A stretch of DNA of 64,000 bases, taken from the NCBI RefSeq assembly GCF_027942865.1, contig NC_134510.1, positions 25,599,209-25,663,208 of the forward strand, given 5' to 3'. The translations under genes and the position numbers were made by a program. The notes under the pieces are model-generated. The model was given only the letters and a program-made list of their open reading frames with translations, ran no database searches and was not told the origin of the DNA. Each line of letters opens with the position of its first letter. The stretch's first letter is position 1. Shown piece by piece: positions 1-12,400 of this stretch. Source of the stretch: Odontesthes bonariensis (taxonomy: Eukaryota; Chordata; Actinopteri; Atheriniformes; Atherinopsidae).

Positions 1-1088
1 TTGTGTTTGTGTGAGATGGTGCATCAGCAAGAGAGAAGTCTGAAAGATGCTCATGGCAGTTTTTCTTCAAGCCTAGATGTAGACTGATTTAATGTCTGTT
101 TTTCATTATTAGAAACGCTATCGTGTCAAACAGTGCGACATCACGAAGAACAAGCACACGGTTGGCTTCTATTTTAGGACAATTTAGAATTGAGATGTAT
201 AAGGGGAAGCTTTCCGTTTTCACAATACCTTAAGCATTAAAGTCATGTATATGGCTAACGAAAGATCAAAGCATTGTTTTTATAAAGTGGATACTTTACT
301 GTCTTGGCATTAGCTGATATTCTCTCGGAATAGCAATGGTCAGGTCCCAGATATGTCTCCGTGATGGGCAAAATCTGACATGCCATGAGGAAATTCAGCC
401 AAGGTACAGTATTAAGGATGCACCAGAAATGTCCTGAGGCTGTATGCTGTGCCAATAATAAATGATAATGAAAATAATAATGATGATGGTGATATTAACA
501 ATGATAACAAAAGTGTCTTTATAACTTTTTTTTTTTTTAAAGATGTATTGAGGCATACATACAAGCACAGTCATGAACACACAGCTAAGTCACTTGAAGC
601 AAACTACATTTGAAATCCAAATTAATGTTAATAGCACATGATCAGGGACATCAAGTAAGTGCAAGTAGAAAATATGAATGAAAAGGCTAATTAAATTAGT
701 TTTGAGTAGTTGTTCCCTAATTTCAGGTACATATGTTCCTTTAACAGTATTTATGGACCTATATTTGCCAGTTCTTGGCCAAACTGGCTAGAATCTAAAC
801 ACCATAAGCCAGCATCCTTCAACAAGCCAGAGTCAGCTCACTTTGGGTGACCTTCTGCCAGAACTCAGCCGATTCTGCTGCCAATTAGTTTTAAAAAAAC
901 AATCAAAATATTAGAATATTGCTCTACATGTAGCTGTCTGCAATTACGGTACTTTTCATCACAAGAGCATTACACTTGAACAAAGACTGTTATTTGTCAA
1001 TAAATTATTGCCATCAGGAACAGTAGTGTAGTGGGCCTGTGCTTGTAGATAACTAACATAGTACTGAACCACTGTTTTGTCTCTATAG
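1..1088 (+). other. ube2s: Probable intron 1 of ube2s / upstream flank
   Basis: No supported coding exon was found here. The first coding exon in view starts at 1089 with Asn-Ser-Asn-Val, which is residue 2 of the UBE2S family, so the ATG-bearing exon should end in ATG at a phase-0 donor. An ATG followed by GT occurs at about 15-19, but nothing else supports it as the exon end. The start exon may lie left of the window. The stretch is AT-rich with short homopolymers and simple TA/AT-rich patches. Confidence 0.5.
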
Positions 1089-2880
1089 AACTCCAATGTG
1101 GAGAATTTGCCCCCTCATGTTCTTCGCTTGGTCTACAAAGAGGTTTCAGCTTTGGCCGCAGACCCACCTGAGGGTATTAAGATTTATCCAAGTGAGGAAG
1201 ACATAACTGAACTTCACACATCCATTGAAGGACCAGGTAAGGATTGTAGTGTGGCGTCATGTCAAGATGACACTGGCTATGATGAGGCTTGTCACCTCAA
1301 CATAAATTATTCATTTAATTGTTTGGAATCTCATGCAGCACTTTCCTGATATCGGACAGATTCTCTGATTTGTTACACTCCGGCTCTATTTTTTTTTTTT
1401 TTTTTTTTTAGAAATATAAAGCCAGACTAACTTTAGACAGTGTATCTAACCTGCAGCTTATTGTTTGGTGTGTATTCTATTAAAAGCTGTTAGTGATGCC
1501 TCTGCATCACAGTTGGAACTACAGCAGCTGTCTCACAGCTGCTAATTTAGTGAAATTACTTGATGATGTAATAATTGACAGTGGATAGAAATTCCATTTT
1601 ATGACCAAGCTTTTCCCAGCTCAAGATAATTGCAGCTCTTACTTGTAATTCTCTCCATTGTGCTGTCTAAGCTCCCCGTGTTTAGGTAGTTGGTTGTTAA
1701 TTGTCCAAGCTTAGATGTTAAAATGTGACACCAGCTGATCCATGTTTTGCATCGTTCACTCATGAGGACAACAGCTCTTTCGGACTAGTTTTAGATTAAA
1801 AGTTATACAAAGTAGAAAATATATTTTCCTGTGCCACTTAAAATGTATACAGTTGTTTGTTGGCTTTATTTATGGATTTACTGCGTCATGTTACGCACAT
1901 AAACCCACTTTAACCACAGTCAGTGGTATCCATGTTATTTTGTCACCGTGCGCTCGTTGCCTCAGACCTTTTTAGCTTTAAGTAGGCTTTGAAGAGCCAG
2001 AGACTTGTCCATGTTTTTAACTCCTTCACATTGCACCTAGTTTCCATATAAAAGCCCATAATGCAGTCATTATGTTTAAGTATGTTGTTGTGTTTAGGTT
2101 TGAGCCTGTGTGCAAACGCTCTGTCGCTGACCCGGGTGTAATATTATTTTTTGTTTTTCTGAGTTGACTCAGCTGCAGCTCAACCCCCACAGCACTGTTC
2201 ATGTGATGAATTCTTTATACTTTGACAGAGGGAACTCCATTTGCTGGTGGCATTTTCCGAATGCGTCTGGTCCTCGGGAAGGACTTCCCTGCTGTTCCAC
2301 CCAAGGGGTATTTCCTGACCAAGATTTTTCACCCCAACGTGAGTCACAAGGGAGAGATCTGTGTCAACGTGTTGAAGAGGGACTGGAAGGCAGAACTCGG
2401 CCTCAGACACGTCTTACTTGTAAGATTGACTCTTGATTTTTGTTCTGACTACAATGATTAGTTTCTCCATTATTAAGTTTCTAATCTTTCACTTTTTTCT
2501 TTTCCGCCCGACAGACCATCAAGTGTCTTCTCATCCATCCAAATCCAGAATCGGCTCTGAATGAAGAGGCCGGGCGCCTACTGTTGGAGGACTATGCTGA
2601 ATATGAGTCACGTGCCCGTCTTCTAACAGAAATACACGCTATGGGTGGGCCTGGTGGTACCTCCGGGGTACCTCAGGACCCTAACGACGGCCCACAGCCA
2701 AAGAAGCACGCAGGCGACCCTACAAAGAGAGCGGGACCCAGCGCAGCAATTGTACCGGCAGCTCTGGGTAACGGAGCCAATGGAGCCAGTACCACTAGCA
2801 GCAATAGTAACAGTAGTAACATTAATAATGTAGCAGGGAAAAAGAAAGCAGATAAAAAGCGGGCATTGAGGCGACTTTAA
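1089..2880 (+). CDS. ube2s: Ubiquitin-conjugating enzyme E2 S (3 exons, lacks start exon)
   Basis: UBE2S is the E2 that extends K11-linked ubiquitin chains on APC/C substrates to drive mitotic exit. Visible coding exons are 1089-1236, 2229-2419 and 2515-2880, all with AG/GT boundaries and compatible phases. They give 234 residues plus the missing Met, so about 235 aa, close to the human protein (about 222). The E2 core has the HPN motif (residues 85-87, counting Met as 1) and the catalytic cysteine in [12 protein letters not shown] at Cys95, the position used in human UBE2S. The N-terminus [10 protein letters not shown] and the C-terminal [13 protein letters not shown] are family hallmarks. 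The LRRL tail is the known APC/C docking peptide. Between core and tail is a low-complexity Ser/Asn/Thr/Gly linker that looks lineage-specific. The gene is adjacent to shisa7, as in mammals. The one uncertainty is the location of the first exon. Confidence 0.95.
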
Positions 2881-4090
2881 TGCCTCAACAAAATTCTCAG
2901 TGAGTGTGCGAGTGTGTGCGTCTGTCTGTCCGTGTGAGTGTAAATATGAATATTGAATTTTTGTTCCCTTTTTCTGACTCTTTCTACTCTCGAGTCCAGA
3001 TTGTCCATTTGGTACCCTTTGTTTTGCCACCGCTTTGGCTCATCCTGTTTGCATTACAGGTTTGTTAATTATTTCCATACCTGAAGACACGGTGGCAAAG
3101 ATCCGCTCCTCTTTGACAAGAAAAGAATACAGTTTTCCTGCAAATATCATGCCATGACTTGTATTTTTCCTTTTGGCCTATTCTGAAATAACAGACGATG
3201 GCTTTCACTGTGCAAAAATATAGCCTCTACAAGTCCTGTTGTCTCAGACTTGATATTAGTTCTTTTTAAAAAGTGCTTCTTGGTAAATGCTGCTGTGATG
3301 GTACCGTGTACTGCACAGCCTGCCTTGTCCATGAGTTTGAACAAGGACGTTAATAAGAAAATCAGGTTTTCAAATTGAGCTAAAATGAAATTCTTGAAGA
3401 AGATTAAGCATGCTTGGGGTCGTGATTTGGAGATAAATATTGCTACTATTCTGCAGCAGTAAAACCTTTTGTAAACTGTATTTTTCATATTATGACCCAA
3501 AAGCAATGACGGTATGGAAAAGGTTAGCAAAGGAGTATAGAAAAAGTGTTATTTTTCTTTTTTTCTTTTTCTACAATGGTTTCACTGTCTAGTATTTTCA
3601 AAGGCTTTTGATTGAAATGTCTGTATTCAGCTGTCTTGTGGTTGTGTGTGAAGACTTAGAACAGCAGCTGTGAGGGAACAGGGTAGGTTGTCAGACAACT
3701 TTTGTAAAAACAAAACAAACGGAGAAAAAAAACCAAATCGATCGTCTGTTCTCTATATTCCACAAACTGTGGCGTGAGCCACTTCCTCTACACCTGTCTC
3801 CCTACACAGCAGTATGTGCTCAGATACCCGGCTCCCCGCTCAGCTATGTGGGCACTGGAGAAGGCATCCATGTTTGATAGAGCCGTCTCTGCACTATTGG
3901 GGTTTATTGGGCAGGTTTTTCTCTTTATGCTCGATGCAGAGGGGAGGGAGGGGGCCCACATTTCCCATGGAAACGCTGTTTCAATTTGGATGGAAAGGGT
4001 GCGTCTGAAACTCCTGTTACAGTGCAGACTGGATATTTTGTGTCGTTTTTAATTATTTAAATTAATAAAACATTGAGATACAAGAAGTGA
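2881..4090 (+). other. ube2s: ube2s 3' UTR
   Basis: Non-coding sequence from the stop codon to an AATAAA at 4064-4069. It contains T-rich and A-rich tracts and no supported ORF. The extent is inferred from the polyadenylation signal alone. Confidence 0.6.
4064..4069 (+). terminator. ube2s: Polyadenylation signal, ube2s
   Basis: AATAAA in an AT-rich context about 1.2 kb after the ube2s stop. It is the first canonical hexamer I noticed downstream of the gene. Confidence 0.5.
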
Positions 4091-5400
4091 AATGAAAAAA
4101 CGAGTCCTATTCGCTGCTTTGTCTGATGTTGCTTGCTTGTATGATCACACACCGTAATGCTTGGGATGTATGTGAGGGTGATATAAGATAGCACTTCACT
4201 TTGTTTATAGTGGTCTCCTGTTCTGATGGAATAACCATTATGAGGAGAGGACTAATTGCATCCACCCCAGCAAACCAGTGAGTGAAAGTGCACCCGGCAG
4301 AGCGTCATTGGACCATCTAATGAAGGGCTCCACTGGCCTCTGCTGCAGACATGCAGCATCCCACCCACCTGTGTAGAAATAGCAGCCTGCCATGCAGGTA
4401 ATTATCAGGCCCTTCCTAGACACCTGGGGCTCAACATAACCCTGCACAACTTCCCCAAGCTCCATTTTGGAAGTGCTTGCCTCCTTCTCCACCTGGTATC
4501 CACCTCCTCTACAAACAGCCCCATCAATGCTAAAAGCCCGTCCTTTGACTCGGGTTTTTCTGGGATTATTTGAACATCTATTGCGGTTCTGTTGGCAGGG
4601 TTTTTCTTTCTGTGTCACGTGATTCATCCTGTTGGTCCGATGTGTAACCAGTGACCCCAATTAATAGGAGCCCAGTTCATTCAAATGCAATGCCGAACCA
4701 AAACCCAGGTTAATTTATGTGCTGTTGATCCGGGGATCGTGACGAGGTAGTGACGGGTGGAATGAAGCCAGAAACGAGCGCCAACTTCATCTCACAAATC
4801 TCGCATCAGCTCTCAGCCAGTCTTTCCTTAGGGTTTCGTGTCTTTCCCGCTGCCCCCTTCTCGTCCTACACTAAAAGAGATCTGAATTGTCAGTGTAGGT
4901 CTGAGTCTAATTGACAGTTTCGTTCACGCTCCAGTGTTAAAGCTTTTGCGCCAGTCCTCTCCCCTTCCCCGTTTTCATCGCTTTCATAATTGCCACCAAC
5001 ATAATGACACAGTTGCTGTGGCAACCGTGTCTCTCCGTCTCTCTTTCTCTCCCTCGCGCGCGCACACAAAGAAAAATAACGCACACACTCTTTGGATCTC
5101 GGAGGTCTTCCGCTGAACACCAGCCGATTGAATTTTGCAACTTTTCTCGCGTTTTTGTATAGTCATTGTCCCACTCGGCTTTTTTAAAAAAATATAGGCC
5201 TATATATTTTAAAGAACAGTGAGATAATCCCTTACGGACTTTTTAAGAAATTATTTTATCAGCTCCCGTGAAATATATATATTTGGGGTCACTCAATTAA
5301 AAAGGGTGGTTTAATGGAGGAGTGAGGACGAACGCCACCAGTTGAATGGGCCTAATGACCTGCAGCACAGAGAGGACCGGAGTTAAGCTCGGCACCAGTC
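4091..5400. other. Intergenic spacer ube2s-shisa7
   Basis: No coding exon is supported. GC and CpG content rise towards 5000-5100, where there is a (CG)n/(CA)n-like stretch, consistent with an approaching promoter. A CACGTG occurs at 4617-4622 without other support. Confidence 0.4.
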
Positions 5401-5500
5401 TGACGGACCAATCACATCGCTCCCCCGCTGGCGGAACTCCGTGAGGCCAGTCGCAGTTAGGCGGTGAAACCTATATAGCTTGGAAATGATTAAGAGAAAC
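5400..5500 (+). promoter_or_regulatory. shisa7: Candidate promoter with CCAAT and TATA elements (shisa7)
   Basis: A CCAAT box (5408-5412, within GGACCAATCACA) is followed about 60 bp later by TATATAG (5472-5478), a classical spacing. This lies in locally GC-richer DNA. A start site near 5500 would feed the proposed non-coding exon ending at 5964. Assignment to shisa7 rests on orientation and on there being no other + strand gene before 9497. Confidence 0.45.
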
Positions 5501-5964
5501 AGCTTCAGTGAGCTCTAGATTGAGGAAGTTAAATTTTGGGACATCACGTCTGACATTTTTGCGCATCTTGCGTCCTTTCTGGGATAGTAGCCTAACACTA
5601 ACTTGTGCTTGTGCACCAGACGGAGAGATTCCGATGCAGTTTATAGATGAATTGACACATGTATCAGAAAATCTCAGAACATCTCGTTGTTCACCATCCC
5701 TCTTTTGACTCCCGCTTGCGTTTTTTTCCACTTTTTTTTTTTTGTCCCCTGCTGTTGGATTATCAGAAGCCTGATGGAGATGGAACAAGAGGGACCGAGA
5801 TCAGCGTCACTTCTGAAAAACACGGACATTTAAAACAGGTGGCAGATCCAGCAAGAGTTCAATCTGTCCTCATCATCATCTGCTACAATAACAGGCTACC
5901 ATCTGAGAGCCGCTGAGATACACAGTGCGCAGGCTCTCCAGCATCAGACCCCATCAACGCACAG
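5500..5964 (+). other. shisa7: Candidate 5' non-coding exon of shisa7
   Basis: The sequence downstream of the CCAAT/TATA pair runs into a good donor (CACAG then GTAAGAC, GT at 5965). It carries several short upstream ORFs but no long conserved ORF. It would be joined across a ~3.5 kb intron to the exon carrying the shisa7 ATG. The matching acceptor upstream of 9497 could not be decided. Confidence 0.35.
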
Positions 5965-8900
5965 GTAAGACACGACAAAATGCACCTTTTATTAATGCAA
6001 CATCACTTACCGAATTACAAGCAGATTGATACCGATGGATACTTTATCGGCGTGTTTCTGTATGCATGAAAATTTGAGTTTGGCATCCGTGAAAACGCAT
6101 CAGCTGTTCAAACAAAACATTTGGATGAGAGATGCGCCACAGTAATCTCCACACACTCGGGCTTTATTCTGGGCAGATGTGTTTTCCGTCACTTTAATCG
6201 ATAATTGCCGACACAATGCGACATTCTGAACACATTAAAACCACTGATAAAAGACACACACACACCGACACATCCAGTCGGACTACACGCACACGCACAC
6301 ACACTGGCACGGATACACCCACGCACTTTTAGCCTACTGATACATGCAAGCCATGTCCGTAACCCGCACGCCTGTTCGTCGCAAGTTGCAACTTATTAAC
6401 CTAAAGAGGGATGGAGTGTAGTCTGAGGAGAGGGTGTCCACATCATTCGGCTGATGCAAAGGCATTGCGCAGCATTTATTCACTGATAAGACTGGAGCAG
6501 CCGCTGCTCCGCGCCTTCCGCTGTAATTAACTGTCATTTACATCCACTGTGAACCCATTCAAGATTCACCATAGATTCACACCGCATTTTGTGTTCAAAC
6601 AGCGAATGTATGAAGAAAAAGTGGCCATTTTGTTCCATTTCCTACAAACACCTGTTGATTTATTTTTTTTGCTTGCCCAGGCGTGCACACGGCTTGGCAC
6701 CATGCATGCTGCAATGTAAGTCACTGGTTCCTTTGCTTTCATACGATCACTGGAACATATTGAAATTGGTATGTGCCCCCCCCCCCCCCCCCGTGGCCAT
6801 ACAACCCTGAGCTGCATCTTCACAGTTGTGAATCTGCGCCCTTTATCACTTGGTTCCCATCCAGGCTCAACAACTGCATTGCTTCAAAACCACAGAAGAA
6901 GGCTATTGTATGTTGTGTCCCTTCGCTGGAAAATAGCACATTGCAAGACCCGAGGCTTTTGGCAACAGAAGAGCTGGTCTTATATCATTTGAATGGCCAT
7001 TTTAGGTTTGAAATCTCTATTGTTAGGCTTCAAATGCACAATTCTTTGAATATTTGGACAGGTAAAAGGAGTCATAGTGCAGTTGACATGATAATGGAAT
7101 TTAACAGCGTTGGCAGATGATTGAGCAAGGCATCAGTGTCATCTTGTTGAGCAGGAGATGTGCAGATGTGACTTTGAAATCTGGTTTGGCTAATGGGTGT
7201 AGATTGGATTCTGCCTCCCTTCTCTTTCACTGCCTCTTTCACTCACACACAGACAGAGCTGCAGTGCTATTCTGAGAGAGTTAGCTGCCTCAACCCACGC
7301 ACAGAATCTGAGAAAGAGAGAAAAGCAGAACGAGGGAGAAAAAAGGAGAAGGAGGGAGCTGGAGGACTAAAGGAAAGAGGCAGAGTTGCTACAAGGAGGT
7401 TTACCGAATGCCGACTGTAGTCTGTCACATGCACACGCTCACACAAAGCCTTTTCTAGACTTTCATGCGCTCTTCTTTTAACGCTTCTAACTGCAGCTGA
7501 TATACAGTCTTGATTAGCACCCCTCTCATCTTGTGTGTGGCATGGACTGCATTTGCAGATCTGTTTGGTGGTGCTGTTTGTGTGATGTGCTGTGTTGTAT
7601 TGGTAAGTGCTGGGAGAAATGTACTTGATTCTGTGCCACCCACACACCGCCCTCCCACTCACGGTCGTCTCTGCATCTATACCTCTGGCTCTTCCCGCTC
7701 GCCACAGTCTCTTTGCTCATTTAAATCCCTACCCTGCATTTATCCCGCTGCTCTCTTTCTCTCTATCATTGGCTTTTCAGTAGAGTGTTCATTCTGCAAA
7801 GAAGCACACAAACACAAACTTGGCTTCCCACTGTGCACATAGTGCAATTGATGTCCACATGTGCACCCAAAAAGAGCACACACAACGGTCAATGAATGAG
7901 GAGAAAAGGTTGCACAGTTTCATCTAATCTAATGTCTGTGGTTTGTGTTTCAGCAGACATTTGGCCGACGCATTCCAGATTCGATTGCCGACACATAAAC
8001 CCGAAGACGGTTCTGGAAATCGACCACAAACTCTTACAGAAGACAAGAAGAGAAATTCTGTTGGAGATCTCTTCTGGAATAGTAGTCAGCAGAAGAACTG
8101 CGGCTTTGTGTTTCTCATTTTTCCTCCAATGAACTCTCCTCAGAAGGTTAGAGGAGCATGTAACTGAAACAAGTGGAACCCTTGGTGATTTCAGCATTCT
8201 GTCTCCCCCATCTGTGCCTACATTCTCTGCTACAGATAGGGACGTTTTGATAATTACATATAATTATAATTTCTGTGGGAGACGGATCTGCCTGTGTCTA
8301 TTATTGCCAACACCTCCAACACAATAACTTCACACATTTACATATTTCTCAACAAAACTGATATTCTTTGAACCCCGGAGACGAATCAGGAATAATTTTT
8401 ACTAAAAGAGACATGTCACATGCAGAAGCAATGTGCCATTCATCTTATATCTAATTAGGGATACAGATGAGTGACATGGGCAATATTTTGTGCCTAAAAG
8501 CTGACTAAAAACCATGGCATTTGCCACGTTTTGCAGTACATTTTACAGGCTGGGAGTCATTTTTCTGGTTCATGCTTACCCCTAATTTTCTGTTGTTACA
8601 GCCTTCTAGCACATAAGCAGAGCCTGCCTCATTATCACTCACAGCCCAGTCACAGGAACGGCCCATGCCAGGCGAGTACTGCAACAAAATAATCCAGACA
8701 TGGAAAACATTTAGATGAATAATGTATCAATATATGTAATCAGTGCCTAGAGCAGTGATAAAGATTATGGCCTATTCAAAGGAAATTAGCATGAATGGAC
8801 TGTACTGACCAGTGGTGGAATCACTCAATTCCAACTGATTATTTGAAAGACAAAAAAGCACCAAATTGATATACTGATATATATAAATTGAAGATTTCTC

Positions 8901-9460
8901 CAGAGAACAATTGGTTTCAGGATAAATAAGTGCCCATTCTGAATGTACGCAAAGCCAGACTGAAGTAGTCAACCCGACAGAAAGTATACTAAAACGTGAA
9001 GTGCCACGATCAACACAGGAATGCACAGGAAGGCCATATTTTACTGAACAAACTAGCTACTAAATTTTATTGGACTTTGTGGATACAAAAAGTAATTTAA
9101 TCCAGAACTGCATTTGATATCTGTTCCTTTGTTGTACCTTTAAGCGTTACTTCTCATTTAATCCAAGGCCATTAGATGAAACCGTTCTGTTTCCAAAGTT
9201 CCTTTTTAAAAAAGCTACTGAAACCGTTTTAATACTGTTATCACCAATTATTGAGACACACACAAATATTTTGATAATTTGGTCCGTCTTTTATTCTTCC
9301 CGTCCTCTCTATCATTATCACACGATACTAAAGTATCACTGACTGAAACAACTGATACATCATCAGTATCCAGTAGGTCGTACATGCTACATGAGTCCTT
9401 CACACGGCATTTTAGTAGGTTAAACTGCAAAAGCGGATACAGCGTTGTAACGGCATTGAC
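5965..9460 (+). other. shisa7: Probable intron upstream of the shisa7 coding region
   Basis: No supported coding exon. It contains CA-rich patches (6258-6320), a run of 17 C at 6776-6792, purine-rich GAGA stretches (7310-7380) and CA/GT-rich stretches. The short ORFs here have no recognisable domain and overlap simple sequence. Confidence 0.4.
6776..6792 (+). repeat. Poly(C) homopolymer tract
   Basis: Seventeen consecutive C residues inside the presumed shisa7 5' intron. The length is likely polymorphic and subject to sequencing error. Confidence 0.8.
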
Positions 9461-9477
9461 TCAACAACAGAAAATAG

Positions 9478-9494
9478 ATGTCTTAGTCATGTAA
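9478..9494 (+). promoter_or_regulatory. shisa7: Two minimal upstream ORFs before the shisa7 ATG
   Basis: ATG-TCT-TAG (9478-9486) and a start-stop ATG-TAA (9489-9494) sit just before the main ATG at 9497; the second ends 2 nt upstream. They matter only if the mRNA leader includes this stretch, which depends on the unresolved acceptor. Confidence 0.45.
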
Positions 9495-9496
9495 AA

Positions 9497-12400
9497 ATGA
9501 CGCCCACCACCAATCTCCGAGTCCTCGCTGTCTCCCTGCTCTCCCTCCTCACTATCCCAGTTACCACTGCTGTGGAGACCTATCCACCCCTCCCTTCTCA
9601 GCTCACTGACCGCTCAGGGAGACCGTTTACTGAGCAGCCTGAAACTGACTCCAGCCCCTCTCTCCTGCTCCTTGCCATCAAGGCCAATGTCAGGCCAGCT
9701 GCTCTCCAAGGCAGACCCAAAACCCCAGAGGAGCTTCCAGAAACCTCAGAGGGAGTTCTTGAGACCCCTCCGAGACCGCTGCCCCAGGTAATGTTCCCCA
9801 AGAATGTAACCTCATCAGAGGCCCTCGCACCGCCTCTAGGTGCAGCCCAGGTAGCGCCCATTCCACCGCGCATGATGGACGTGTGGATGGATGTATGTCG
9901 GGGTTATTATGACGTAATGGGACACTTTGACAGCGCTTTCAACTGCTCCAAGGACACCTTTGTCTTCTGCTGTGGAACCTGCCACTACCGCTTCTGCTGT
10001 CCAGAGCGTAGAAGGCAACTGGATCAGGAGAGCTGTAAAAACTATGACTCTCCAGACTGGGCCAAGCCACAGACAGAAGCCATGATCATATCAGAGGAGT
10101 TAGGCCCTGACCCAGACTTTGATCCACTGAAGCAGCAGAGCCATAACACAGGCTTTGTCATCGGTGGTGTGATTGTTTTCATGGTAGCTGTTGCTGTGGG
10201 CATCAAGGTGGTCTTCAACAAGGTGCAGCAGGAAGCTAACCAAAGGGATCTGAATATGCCCAGGTGAGGCTCACCCCCTGCTTTTTTTTTCTTTCATCAC
10301 TTCTGTCTGCTGGATTTGTTGCATGATTCTGCGTATGAATAGTGTAATCAGGACGTATTTTCAGGACTTATTTCTGGGCTTAGAATAGTGTTATTAGTCA
10401 TCAGCTGAAACATATTTGATCTTCATTAAGTGGCTGCTGCAGGATTCATGGTTGCGTTAATTCCCTCAGTGCCTTCTTATCTCTTATGGCCCACAATCTC
10501 TGCAATTAGAATATGCGCTTTGGTTATGCAGGTTACACTTTTCTATCTTTGTAGAGGAGGATGATAGCTGTAGATCCATATTAAATGTTGGTCAGTCTAT
10601 TGTGCACATACTAATATGCGTGCATTGAAAGGTGATCATAAAAGAGAGTGCAAAACTTGATTTTTTTCCATAAAACTGGCATTCTCATATATTCAGATAA
10701 CACATGAATTATATCAAAATGACTAAAAATGTTCCCCACGGTTTGGGTTTAGAGTTCCCTCAGGATGAATTTGATGTGGTATTATGATGTGGAGTTCATG
10801 ATGTTCAGCTAATGGCTTATTGTCAATTTCACCCCATGTTTCCTTTTTGCTTGTGACTGTTGCAAAATTAGAGCCCTGGTTGACATGCTGCGGCACCAGT
10901 CGAGCCCAGTCCAGCAGGATGAGAGAAACAACAGCGTGGCTCTGGCCGTAGGGGATGGACAGGGAACACTAGGGAGGGCTCCCAAAAATCTTTACGCTCC
11001 AGGACTGCCCAGCAAGGACAACAGATGTGAGACTCTATGGTCTATTCAGTGTTAGTGAATAGCACGATCAGAGCTTTAGTAATAGCATCTTTTGTATGCA
11101 GACGCCCATTGTGCTTGTCACATCTATATATGTATGCCTATGTATACAAGTTTTTTTTTTCCGGTTTCACCACTGAAATATCTTTGAGACTACATGCAGT
11201 ACTGAATAAGATAAAAAAAATCCCCAGTGGTGGTGGGCTAAAAAATTAGACTCTGTTATTCTTCTTTATTGGCTCTGATCACCAAAAAAAGATTTGTCTG
11301 ACTTCCCTGTGTGTTAATATTAATTTGCCACTTTTATCAAAAAGTAGTAAAATGCACATGAATTTGCAGATAATTACGTTGAGATAAATTAAAGATGGTA
11401 TATACATGTGCATGCCTCAGTCTTTTTTTGTTAGAACATCATTCAGCTTCAAACTGCCTGACATCCATTTTGTGAGCTGATTACCTTATTTTCCTTTGAC
11501 TTACAGTGGGCAATCTGCAACACAATTTCATCCACTCATCAGGCTCCAGCCCGAAACACACCGCAACCATCGGTAAGGCAGCTGCTGAAATCAGAGCTTC
11601 CATGTAAATTACATGTAATCGCTGTAATTCTTCATTTACTTCATTCACTTATATTTTGAGCTAAAAAGGAGACTTATTCATGTCAACAATGATGATGATT
11701 ATCATAGCTCCGGTTGCTTGTGTTAGTGTTGAAAAGCAAGTTGAATCCTGCCTCTTTGAATGTTAGCAGATTCACACCCTGCCACGTGCGGTGCGATATA
11801 TCCAGAGGAGCAAATCTCATTTAACACACAGTCGTTTTCCTCCTGTGGTCTCTGTAGAACGCACCCCTCGCATGAACAATGCTCAGCTGGCAGCTGGAGG
11901 CACCCTGCTCTCCAGTAAGCACAACAACACCAAATCCCAGCCCGCCTTCCACCACTCCTTACACAACCTGGCCCAGCTGCCACCCTCCTATGAGAGCGCC
12001 ACCAAGCCTGAGCTCAACAGATACTCCTCACTCAAACGCCTCGGTAAGTGCTGCGATTTAAAAAAAAAAAAAAGAAACACCTTCTCACTCCTCTTCCAGT
12101 GCAGTTTCTGCCGCTGTTTCGTAAGCATGGTGACACTCTTGACGCTTTGCCACAAAACGCAGAATGCATTATTATGTGCTCATGTTTTTTTTTATTGTGG
12201 TGATAAACAATTCAGAGAAATATTGTTTGGCTTCCAGAGAAAGGTCTTGATGAGTACTCGTCTGGTTACTGCACCACCAAACGCCGACCTCACACAGCCC
12301 AGCCGGCACTCCAGTCCTCTCAGCATCATCTCCACTGGGGTGGAGACTACACCCTCAGTGGGAGAGGAACCCTTCCCAGGCACGCAGTCCGTTCTTGGAT

